Part shown: piece by piece, positions 1 to 9,424 of the stretch
Position numbering within the stretch: the stretch's first letter is position 1
How the letters are laid out: each line of letters opens with the position of its first letter
Source of the DNA: Yamagishiella unicocca
Lineage: Eukaryota; Chlorophyta; Chlorophyceae; Chlamydomonadales; Volvocaceae
Assembly: GCA_003116995.1 (NCBI GenBank)
Contig: BDSL01000012.1
Location: forward strand, 919,001-983,000
Direction: 5' to 3'
DNA length: 64,000 nt
Made by a program: the position numbers and the translations under genes
Notes under the pieces: model-generated
Told to the model about the DNA's origin: nothing
Seen by the model: only the letters and a program-made list of their open reading frames with translations
Databases searched by the model: none

Positions 1-344
1 TTCCAGACCAAGAGGTAGAACCATCGGGCGCATCGCCTGACACTGAACAAGACAGAGGAAACAAAGACCGACATGCACCGAAACAAAGGCAAACCACCAG
101 AACACCAAGCAGACAGGCCGTAGGCATACAGAGCAACAGCCAGCACCCCAGGGGGAATTTGCACTAGAGGCTCCCCTATCAGGAACTGGCCACCAACCAA
201 CCTAACAGCCCAACACCCGACGAACCAGTAAAGCGCCGCAACGATGCAAACATCGGAACCCGCCGCCTCTCATCCCATAAGGCACGGACCCCTAGCAGGG
301 CTCAACACGCCTATATAACCAGAAGGCAACCCGATCCGATCAGG
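1..344 (-). mobile_element. L1-type LINE 3' end fragment, inverted copy
   Basis: The reverse complement of this stretch matches the 3' untranslated end of the LINE that finishes near 11608. It runs from the stop-codon region (about 11219) to the last bases before the window edge. The two copies differ by scattered substitutions and one block of about 27 nt (GGGGAGCGGGGTTTCCCGTG and following) present only at 11.2 kb. The fragment is 5'-truncated and abuts a Dualen-like fragment at 343-345 with at most 2 bp of shared sequence. Confidence 0.85.
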
Positions 345-664
345 AGTCCGCTGTAGTGGTATGCCTGACTGTGAATGGGCCGGCTAGCTACGACCTCGCT
401 GATGACTTCTGTGTCGCGGTACAGGTCATATGTAAGTTGGTGTTCTGCCGTCGTGTCGCCCATGCCCGGCCAGGGTATTTGGTCTGCCAGGATTTGCGCA
501 ATTGCGACGCGCCATGGCTCCCATGGCTCGCCCAGCGGGCGGGCTGCCTGCGGAGTCGCTGCTTCAGCTAGTGGGGGCAGGGCCTCATGTATGTCTGCCG
601 TGTTTAGGAGTGGGATGCCCTCTGCGTCGGTGGATTCGTGGATAGGATCAGCGTCTCGTCTGCC
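345..664 (-). mobile_element. Dualen-like LINE fragment, inverted copy
   Basis: The reverse complement matches 35660-35972 of the large Dualen-like LINE almost base for base, with a 4-bp insertion and a handful of substitutions. It covers the linker between the RT and RNase H domains. Frame shifts and lack of flanking element make it a dead fragment. It was apparently the target into which the truncated L1 copy at 1-344 was inserted. Confidence 0.85.
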
Positions 665-1540
665 CTAATACTTTGGTGTTCAGGCAGTGCTGGCGTTTCA
701 AGGCAGCTAGCTGGTGTGGGCCCCTGAAACAGCGATTGACTTCCTGACCGACGATGGGCTGAAGCTAACCTGCACAGATTCGCTACTTATTCATCAGATA
801 TTACAGTGTCCTCAAGCCTGCGCGAACCCAGGACAAGAAGAAGGACCCATTGCAGGGCCTCACCATACGAGAGCCGGGGTACGAACGCAGCAGACGCCCC
901 CAAGGGCACAGGCAAGCCGCGAAAAGCACAATAGACGCCGAGTAAAATCAGGGCAAGCAGGGGGACGTAGAAAACGTGGCCATACAAGCCAGCGCTAGCA
1001 GCCAGCAGCACAGGGCGACACAGGACAGCACCGGTAGACGCCACGAACGCCACAGGGAAAAAGAGAACACCCCGCCGCGCCCAAGACGGCGAGGACCCAA
1101 CAAAAACAGACAACCCAGGCGCCCTAAGACCCACCGCCGGAAAAAAACGACGAGACCAGCCAACAGCCCGGACTTCTCGGACCGACGCGCTGCCACGCCC
1201 CAGCGCCGGCACGTACGTTTCACCGCCATTGGTTCCGGAGCCAGGGCATTTGCGTTTCCACTTGTATGCTGTTGCCGTAACTACAGCGCCTCTGTTGCTG
1301 TTTGGATTGATTGCGTCATGGATTCGGTTTCCACTCGTTTCGACAGCGATGGGGACACGTGTGAACCTCGCCTCGCATGAGGCAGCGATCGGACTGGCCA
1401 ACCTGCAACGAGCATGCTTTAAAGCATGCTCGTTGTCGTCCCTTGTCGTCCGGGAGTTCGCGTTCCGCATGTATCAGATGCGTAGGCCCTGGAGCAAAGT
1501 ATTCGTAAAAGGAGGTATGAGCGTGTGACAGCGGAAGTAC
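665..1540. other. Unassigned non-coding stretch with a 30-bp palindrome
   Basis: No recognisable gene. The composition at 690-1230 (purine-rich on plus, pyrimidine-rich on minus, a long open minus frame of biased composition) resembles the 3' region of a retroelement read backwards, but no match inside the window confirms this. A perfect 30-bp palindrome lies at 1406-1435. Confidence 0.4.
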
Positions 1541-2069
1541 GAGCATGTGGTGGGGTTTAGGGTTTGTGATGGGGGTGATGTGTGAACGTGCAGATACTGG
1601 ATGCGAGTATGTCCCAAACGCTGACCCTGCTTGCCCATGCACGGTGAAATGCCATATGCAGACCCGGAATCACAAGAGCGCAGGTCAGGTTTGCGCCGTT
1701 TTCAAGAAGCTGAAGACCTGCATGCACCGGTGGGTCAGGGATGTGTCATGCCTCGTGATACGTCATGCTTCAGAGGGTAGCTTTGCACGGGCAAGGTTCA
1801 CATTTTTTGATCGCCAAGACAAGCAAAATCTTCAGCAATGCCACCTCCGTCTGTCGGCTCAATTATGCAGGCTGTTTGTGACGAGCGAGCATGCTCGTCC
1901 CAAATGCGTAAGGGAAGCGGTCGGTAACCTTAATTTCGAGTTATGGCACCTAGCAGAGGGCGTCGGGGATGCCGATGCGACGGACGAGGACATTGCGGCA
2001 GCAAGGGAGTCGGATGGTGGCGCATACATACGGTGGCGCACTACCTGGACGCCACGCTATGCCCGCCGG

Positions 2070-2800
2070 CGCGCTTACCGGGACCGGCGGCGGACTATTC
2101 CGCGCTGGCGGCGGCATAGCACCCAGCGCCGACGGCGGCCGCCACGTGCCACATGGCGGCGCACCTACCTGGACCGGCGGCGGACTATTCCGCGCTGGCG
2201 GCGGCACAGCACCCAGCGCCGACGGTGCGTGGCCGCCACGTGCCGCCCGCCGGCGCACCTACCGGGACCGGCGGCGGACTATTCCGCGCTGACGGTGGTG
2301 GCACAGGACCCAGCGCCGACGGTGGACGCCACGCGACGCCCGCCGGCGCACCTACCGGGACCGGCGGCAGACGATTTCGCGCTGGCGGTGGTGGCACAGC
2401 ACCCAGCGCCGACGGTGGACGCCACGTGCCGCCCGGCGGCACACCTACCGGGACCGGCGGCTGACGACTCAGCACCGGCGGTGGTGGACCACCCAGCGCC
2501 GACGGCGGCCGCCACGCGCCACCCGCCGGCGCACCTACCGGGACTGGCGGCGGACTATTCCGCGCTGGCGGCGGCACAGCACCCAGCGCCGACGGTGGCC
2601 GCCACGCGACGCCCGCCGGCGCACCTACCAGGACTGGCGGCAGACGATTTCGCGCTGGCGGTGGTGGCACAGCACCCAGCACCGACGGCGGCCGCCACGC
2701 GCCACCCGCCGGCGCACCTACCTGGACCGGCGGCGGACTATTCAGCGCTGGCGGCGGCACAGCACCCAGCGCCGACGGCGGCCGCCACGCGCCACATGAC
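2070..2800. repeat. 90/93-bp GC-rich minisatellite, about 8 copies
   Basis: Copies are marked by the word GCGCACCTACC at 2159, 2253, 2346, 2529, 2619 and 2712 with a variant at 2439, so spacings are 94, 93, 93, 90, 90 and 93 bp. Almost all are multiples of three. The array is open on the plus strand (about 1545-2879) and on the minus strand (about 3126-2185). The minus reading gives a roughly 30-residue proline-rich repeat with the words GAVPPPARNSPPPVPV and PPSALG. Whether either strand is translated is unknown. Confidence 0.85.
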
Positions 2801-3159
2801 GGCGCAGCACCCCGCACACAGACGGTATTGCCACAGCAGGATGACACCAACCGCAAGCTACCAATTGCCCCGCCGCTAATGCGTGATGCGGAGCGAGGCG
2901 ACAGGGGTGGCGATGGCTGCGGCCTCGAGTACGCTGGTACTGACAGTGGTGGCCCCGAAGGTACTGGCGGCACCTTACAGAAGGCTCCGGCGAGCGGTGT
3001 TAGAGGGCCAAGAGCCTCGCAGGCAAGTGTCTGGCGTGGGTGACTCCGCCGTCTACAAACTTTTGCACATAGTCCGTGTGATTTCCAAACCCCTCCCCTA
3101 CCACCACCACTCCACGTCAACCACATGCCACGCTGGGCTTCCTATCCCGTATCGACACT

Positions 3160-4340
3160 TCCCGTCCTCCTCCCTTGCAGCCCCGCAGAAAGCCGACTGC
3201 ACGCCTCGGTGCCATGGGCACGCAGGAGCAAGCCGCCCAGCAGACAGCGGCTGCAATGGAGGAGGGTTGGCATCACCCTCAGCATTGGTGGCAGCAGCAG
3301 CCGCCAACGCCTGGTGCGGCTATGGCTACAGCTGCGCCGCCAGCGCAGCAGCACCAACAGTTGCTGATGGTGCCGCCACCCCCGCGCGAAGCTGAACGCC
3401 GCGACAGCGCCTTGCTCCTATCCTTCGTCCCTGCGACAGAGCTTGGTGCCTCACAGGCAAATGGACTCCTGCAAGTGGCTAGGATGTCATGGCTGCTGCT
3501 GTAGCCGTCGTTAGGTGACCCAACCTCTCAGGGTTTGCATATTTAGGTTATTGCCACCAATACATTTGCTCAATTACCCTGGTGACCAGCTTTTACACTC
3601 GCCATCGTCTGTCCCACCGAACCACATCACGCGTAGGGTGGCATGACTGAGAGTGAAGAACTCACGATGTCGGGGCCGAGACACACCGACCGCCAGGACT
3701 GCGAGCAACAGCAGCACTTGATGCGTGTAGGAGCATCGGTCGGCCCCGACGGCGGGAGGGCATTAGCACTGCTGGGCATGATGCGCGTGGGCGCGAGCGC
3801 GGGGGCTGGTGACACCGAGGTGAGACTCTCTTTGAGACAGGGGTGGGGAGTGGGGGGGGCGACGATCATGAATAGGGGGTTCCTAGGCTGAGGCACTGTT
3901 CCACCTGTTGTAGCTGCTGACACCCTCATGTGCTGTTGCTGATACACAGGACCATCATAAAGAGACTACAGCACGACTGATGGGTCTGGGTCGCAGCACA
4001 AGGTCTGCCAGTGCCGCTGGACTTGCTTGCCCCACGGGCTTCGCGTCCCAGGCAACACGTGTCACCAAGGGTTCCGAAGACGACGACGCCCCTCCGCTTG
4101 ATGATGGCCCCCCGCGGACGAAACGCCGTCTCGTCGTTGGGGACAAGAAGCATGTGACGGCGCTGCCAAATGGAGAGCTTGGCCATAAGAGGAGGTCGGC
4201 CACACAGGGGCCCTCCTCAATCACAGGGGTCGCCCTCCGCCGTGCGGGGCGGCTAGGCTCAGGGCCTCCTGTTGCCAAGGGCAATAACGGCAGACCGATT
4301 AGCAGTACCCAGCAATGGGGCGCGGCGATGTAAACCCCCT
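3160..4340 (+). other. Weak coding potential, unrecognised
   Basis: Short plus-strand open stretches occur at 3175-3504 (Gln/Ala/Pro-rich), 3643-3891 and 3980-4333 (basic, with a Lys/Arg-rich patch). They could be exons of the same gene as the spliced fragment at 4715-5180, but I could not establish a continuous splice model. Composition alone does not separate them from chance frames in GC-rich DNA. Confidence 0.25.
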
Positions 4341-4714
4341 AGGTGCTCACTAGAAGGGGGCCGGCGCCATTGCGTGGATGCGAAGGGGGCCGGTGTCATT
4401 GCGTGGATACCGTAGAGGGTGGTGCCGCATGAGGTGCTAGGGATGAGTCACGCGCAGTGCTTGCAGGTCAACGGTGGGCTGAGATAGGCTGCATGTACGG
4501 GCTGCAGATGCCGCAGCATATAGCGCTGTACTAAAGTGGGTTTATATACGTACGTCAAGATAGTGTCAATAAATGGCCGAAAGACGGGAACCGTCTTCTT
4601 CGTGAAGCAGATGATCGTGTATAAAACTGGCAACTAACAGGGTTTGCCATCACCCTTGATCCCGTTTCATGTTACTGAGGCCTTGCTTGTCGTCTGTGTT
4701 TTCCCTTTGTGTAG

Positions 4715-5180
4715 ACCGTTACTTATGGACTGTGCCATGCAATGCAAACGGCCTGTGCCCACTGCATCCAGATTACTTGGAACCAACAATTGTTTGCGCA
4801 GATGGGAGGACGGTAAGTTTTTGCGCATACAATGAACTCGTTTGTCGTTGGCATATTTGAGAGCGTGCTGTCTTAACTTTAAGGACTAATTGTGAATGCA
4901 GGGGCTTGATGCCAGGCTGGTGGAGGTAACGCATGTTTACTCCTTCTGGGAGGGGATGAGCTGCAACCAGAAGGACCAGGACCACGACCTAACCCTTCAC
5001 GAAATCATTGTCCAGGCCATGAACAGGTGCGAAACCACATCAGGGTTGCGGAATGTGAGTACATCTCTTGAACTGTTCAGAATAGCTTTCTTTGCTTCGT
5101 CATTTGATACTTTGCGATGATTGTGCGTGCAGGGAACCAGAAGAAGACAACAGGAACCACTTCCACGGCTATGGTGGTGA
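4715..5180 (+). CDS. Spliced gene fragment, unknown Cys/His-containing protein
   Basis: Two consecutive exons fit canonical splice sites with matching phases: 4715-4812 (acceptor after TGTGTAG, donor GTAAGT) and 4902-5054 (acceptor TGAATGCAG, donor GTGAGT), joined in phase 0. A third exon from 5133 would add 15 codons and stop at 5178-5180. The peptide contains VPCNANGLCPLHP, then VCADGRT, then a Trp/Cys-rich stretch ending in MNRCETTSGLRN. Close Cys and His spacing hints at metal binding. I do not recognise the family. A fragment of a transposase with a Cys cluster is one possibility, with no firm support. The 5' exons were not found. Confidence 0.4.
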
Positions 5181-5467
5181 CAGCGGCGACAGTTGCCACG
5201 GGGACAAATGCCGCTGGCGCTGTAGTGCTGGTGCTGCAACGGCCTTCGATGCTATGGGCGGCAGTGCAGCGGCGGTGGCGATGGGCGCAGGGGCGTCGAT
5301 GGGCGGCGGTGCAGGGGTGGTGGGGGCAGGGCCTTTGATAGGCGGCGGTGCAGCGGCGGTGGGGGCAGGGACTTTGGCCAAGGGCGATGACAAGTGGATA
5401 GCGTCTGGACGAGGACGCGGGCGCAGCAGCATCTGGACGAGGACGCGCGTGGAAATAAGCAACGTGA

Positions 5468-5835
5468 TTTTGGTCTCTAGGGAGACCATTTAGGTACTTG
5501 AACTGGGAGGTAATTACTGGTCTCTGGGGAGACCATTTAGGGACTTGAACTGGCTGGGAGGCAGCAGTTACTGGTCTCTGGGGAGACCATTTAGGTATTG
5601 AACTGGCTGAGAGGCGAATTTTGGTCTCTGGGGGGACCATACATTTAGGGACTTGAATTGTGAGGCGAATTTTGGCTCTCCAGGGAGACCGTTTACGGAC
5701 TTGAACTGGGAGGTAGGTTATGGTCTCTAGGGAGACCTTTTAGGGACTGGTTGGGAGGCAGATTTTGGTCTCGGTAGAGACCGTTTGGGCCCTTGAACTG
5801 AGAGGCAGATTTTGGTCTCGGGAGAGACCATTTCA
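5468..5835. repeat. Array of about 8 GGTCTC...GAGACC hairpin units
   Basis: The motif GGTCTC-(4 nt)-GAGACC, an interrupted palindrome with 6-bp arms, recurs near 5471, 5519, 5572, 5622, 5674, 5720, 5765 and 5813, so every 45-53 bp. Units also share a trailing word close to ATTTAGGGACTTGAACTGGG. One or two copies have a damaged arm. There is no open reading frame across the array. Confidence 0.85.
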
Positions 5836-5997
5836 TGGATTATTCTATTCATTAATGAAGCAGTGTAACAAATCATAAATATTGATCCCACCTGCCGTTA
5901 ATGCATGCAAACAACCAATCAAGGGAATAATAACCGGGCATAACAAGGAATGGGTAACCGGCCTACCCCGATCACTGGCTGCCCCAGCAAACTGGCC

Positions 5998-6240
5998 GTT
6001 AACCGGCCTGCCCGGTTACCGGTTTTACGGAACCACCGGCTGGCCGATAACCGGCCTGCCCGGTTACCGGTTTTACGGAACGACCGGCTGGCCGATAACC
6101 GGCCTGCCCGGTTACCGGTTTTACGGAACCACCGGCTGGCCGATAACCGGCCTGCCCGGTTACTGGTTTTACGGAACGACCGGCTGGCCGATAACCGTCC
6201 TGCCCGGTTACCGGTTCAAGGGTAACCGGCCTGCCCGGTT
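5998..6240. repeat. 48-bp minisatellite, about 5 copies
   Basis: The unit starts AACCGGCCTGCCCGGTTACC and repeats at 6001, 6049, 6097, 6145 and 6193, so the period is exactly 48 bp (16 codons). Copies alternate between GGAACCACC and GGAACGACC. Degenerate GGTTACCGG words continue to about 6360. The plus frame stays open across the array, as expected for a period divisible by three. No coding claim is made. Confidence 0.9.
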
Positions 6241-6432
6241 ACCCACCGGTTTACGGAACGAGCTGACCGGGGGGTTACCGGGAAAGTCGGTAAACCCCCG
6301 GTTTGGTAACCCCCCGGTTACCGGCTGCAAAACCGGCCCTCAACCGGCCCGAAACCGGGGCAAGTACTCCCATAGGGCATGTGCATGATGATACACAAAA
6401 GGGACCTACTAGGAAGTCTTAGGCGCACAAAC

Positions 6433-6964
6433 CATTACGCCGGCACTAGGCCTGGCATGTTGTTAAGGGGGCGGGGCGGTGAGGGCATCAGTACACCCTA
6501 TACGCTCGCACCACCAGTACCAATCCACTTCATATCGCTAAGGCCCACGCCACATTATCGCTGTGGAACACGACCAGTTAGTGCAACTCGCCGGAGGCTG
6601 GTGCTCCTGCCACATCCCTAACTCATATTTGTATCAATTTTTGAGATTCAAGCGCTCTCCGGAAACCGGTCTTCCGCCAGCTCCATGTCCAGCATGCCGC
6701 CATGCTTGGTGTACTTGAGTGTACTTGATGGTTGAGCCACCCGTAGGACGCACACGCTCCCGTCTCTGGCCTAAGCCCCAACACTTCATACTAGAGTTAG
6801 TCCTCCCTAACCACACCGATGGCTATTGGCTGCCCGCACCATCGGGATCGGCGGCAGGATTCGAACCTACATCTCCTGTGCCGCACCTTGTGGGAATTGA
6901 ACCTGGAATCTCCCAGGCCACAAGGATTGGATTTTTCGGGCTCTCCCAATTGAGCTACGCCGAT
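6433..6964 (-). mobile_element. tRNA-headed SINE, copy A
   Basis: Full-length minus-strand copy of the SINE also found at 12272 and 36158. The 5' head (right end) has a tRNA-like A box (TAGCTCAATTGGGAGAG), a first B-box-like word (GGTTCAATTCC) and a second B box (GGTTCGAATCC) 30-40 bp further, so it looks like two tRNA-like units fused. The body of about 330 bp is unrelated to tRNA. The tail of about 85 bp matches the Dualen LINE 3' end. No clean target duplication was found for this copy. Confidence 0.85.
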
Positions 6965-7184
6965 GACACGGATCTTACTAGCCGCGTTCAGCGCGGGGGG
7001 GGCCATAGCTCCCCGGCGTTCGCGTCCGTCCCGTCGTTTCATTCTCCGTTCGCGCGAGGGGTGCGAGGCGCGCGAGCGCGCGCGTCGGCGGCGGCCGACC
7101 CACGGGTCGAGCGGCGGCGGGTGTTGCGGGTTCGAACCAACCTGTCGTACAACCACCCCGATGTGTTCAGGCGAGAGGCGCAGT

Positions 7185-8735
7185 TTAGCGGGGACGTTCC
7201 TTTCATCATCAAGTTATTGCTACGGGATAGCTGCGTGCCCAAGAGCGAGGCCGATCGATGCTTGCAGCAGGAGCCGATGCCTGTCGATTTGCCCGGCCGT
7301 CCTCGCGCTGCGTTCCCGAGCCGCGAATTTTAGCGGGGACGTTCTTTTCATTAAGTTATTGCTATTGGATAGCTGCGTGCCCAAGAGCGACGTCCATGGA
7401 AGCTGCCGTCAAGACGATGCTTGCCGATTTGCCCGAACGTCCTCGTGCGGCGTTCCCGAGACGCGAATTTTAGCGGGGACGTTCCTTTCATCAAGTTATT
7501 GCTATCGAATAGCTGCGTGCCCAAGAGCGAGGCCGTCCGATGCTTTTGAACGCTTCCCGGCGCCCATTTTCGCGAACGTTGAAACGGCGCTGCATGCGCG
7601 AAGCAAGTCGCCCGCAGCACGTACATTTGCGTTCTATTGTCACTCGTTCCGTTGCGTTCAATAGCGCTGCAAACGGCGATGTGGGCGCGACGCAATCCTT
7701 GCTCGCAGCTGGGGGGGATTTCGCCGCAGAAGCCGGAGCCCGCGAAATTGCCCGGGCGTCTTCGCGCGGCGTTCCCGAGCCGCGAATTTTAGCAGGGACG
7801 TTCCTAACATATAATTATTGATATCCGAGAGCTGCGTGCCCAAGAGCGAGGTCGCCCGATGCTTGGGAGCACTTCCTTGGGAGCGAGGTCGCCCGATGCT
7901 TGGGAGCACAACCACTCGCACGCCAAATGTCGTACAACCGCCCAGATGTCTCGGCAAATTTTAGCGGGGACGTTCCTTTCATCAAGTTATTGCTACCGGA
8001 TAGCTGCGTGCTCAAAAGCGAGGCCGATCGATGCTTGCAGCAGAAGCCGGTGCCTGCCGATTTACCCGGACGTCCTCGCGCTGCGTTCCCGAGCCGGGAA
8101 TTTTAGCGGGGACGTTCCTTTCATCAAGTTATTGCTATCGGATAGCTGCCTGCCCAAGAGCGACGTCCACGGAAGCTGCCGTCAAGACGATGCTTGCCGA
8201 TTTGACCGAACGTTCTCGTGCGGCGTTCCCGAGACGCGAATTTTAGCGGGGACGTTCCTATGATATAATTATTGCTATCGAATAGCTGCGTGCTCAGGAG
8301 CGAGACCGTCCGATGCTTTTGATCGCTTCCCGGCGCTCAATTTCGCGAACGTTGAAACGGCGCTGCATGCGCGATGCAGGTCGCCCGCAGCACGTACATT
8401 TGCGTTCTTTTGTCACTCGTTCCGTTGCGTTCAATAGCGCTGCAAACGGCGTTACAGGCGCGACGCAATCCGTGCTCGCAGCTGGGGGGGATTCCGCCGC
8501 AGAAGCCGGAGCCCGCGAAATTGTCCGGGCGTGTTCGCGCGGCGTTCCCGAGCCGCGAAATTTAGCAGGGACGTTCCTAACATATAATTATTGATTTCGG
8601 AGAGCTGCGTGCGCAAGAGCGAGGCCGCCCGATGCTTGGGAGCACTTCCCGGCGCTCACGTTCGCGAACGTTCAGAATAGCGCTGCACCCGCGAAGCAAG
8701 CCGCCATCAGCGCGCATATTCCTTTCTTTTCGTGA
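7185..8735. repeat. Higher-order satellite: two about 773-bp units built from 140-bp subunits
   Basis: The word TTAGCGGGGACGTTCC (or TAGCAGGGACGTTCC) followed by GATAGCTGCGTGC recurs near 7190, 7330, 7471, 7790, 7963, 8105, 8243 and 8563. Subunits are about 140 bp, plus one long spacer of about 320 bp. The first four and last four match pairwise at an offset of 772-775 bp, so the block is a two-copy higher-order repeat. Stop codons right after the shared word break every frame, so it is probably non-coding. Confidence 0.85.
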
Positions 8736-8938
8736 CTCGTTCCGTTCCGTTCAAGAGCGCCGCAAAAGATGCCGCGGGCGCGAAACGATCCGTCCCCGCA
8801 GCCCGAGGGATTCGATCCCGTGACCTCCCGCTGCGACCCGATGCACAAATTTTAGCCTTTCCGAGCCCGCTCCGAAACCCGCCCCAAAAAGCGAGTTTCC
8901 GCGTTCATTCCGGGACAGCATGCGCCGGTGTGCCAAGG

Positions 8939-8992
8939 CCTCCGCTCCTGATCGGAGCTACGGCGATCCGCTCCTGATCGGAGCTACGGCGA
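8939..8992. repeat. 27-bp tandem duplication at the L1 5' junction
   Basis: The word TCCGCTCCTGATCGGAGCTA plus CGGCGA occurs twice back to back just before homology to the LINE reverse transcriptase begins. It contains its own short inverted repeat (CTCCTGATCGGAG). Confidence 0.7.
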
Positions 8993-9420
8993 CTAACCGA
9001 CACCAGGTCGTTGGCGGTGGTCAACGGGCACAAGTCCCGACTGGTGCCTATAGAGGCGGGGGTACGGCAAGGCTGCCCGCTAGCACCTCTGTTGTATTTG
9101 TTTGTAGCCCAAGCCCTCCTTTGCTGGTTACAGCAACGGGGGGTTGGCATCCGGCTTGCGGTAGGGGCGGGCAACATAACCACCGCGGTGCAGTTTGCCG
9201 ACGACATACACTCAGGTGCTGTTGGAGGGGCCAGCGGAAGTGCCGGCTTTTCTGGCGTCCATGGAGGTGTACGCTCAAGCCTCTGGGCAATAGCTGAACC
9301 TGGACAAGGTGGAGCTACTGCCAATTGGCGTCGAGGGACCTAGCCCGCATGACATGGGTGGGTTGAAGGTCGTAGCATCGGCCACGGCGCTGAATCTGCC
9401 GTTTACTGACGTAGGGGGTC
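8993..9420 (+). pseudogene. LINE reverse transcriptase fragment
   Basis: Encodes RT palm motifs only: the QG-PL block and the FADD active-site box, then the thumb-proximal SGQ(stop)LNLDK block in another frame. The N-terminal fingers and the first catalytic Asp motif are absent because of 5' truncation. At least one frameshift after FADD and one TAG stop make it non-functional. It is continuous with the C-terminal ORF that follows. Confidence 0.75.
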
Positions 9421-9424
9421 CCCA

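Noticed and set aside
5440..6240. CRISPR array
   Set aside because: The spacers are themselves repeated and units are tandem minisatellites in a eukaryotic nuclear context.
5882..6388. 168-codon frame with a 16-residue repeat
   Set aside because: Product of the 48-bp minisatellite; no start context, splice sites or flanking coding signal.
7185..8735. Ankyrin-like look of GDVPFIKLLL in the satellite
   Set aside because: A stop codon follows the shared word in each unit and there is no second ankyrin helix, so the resemblance is probably chance.
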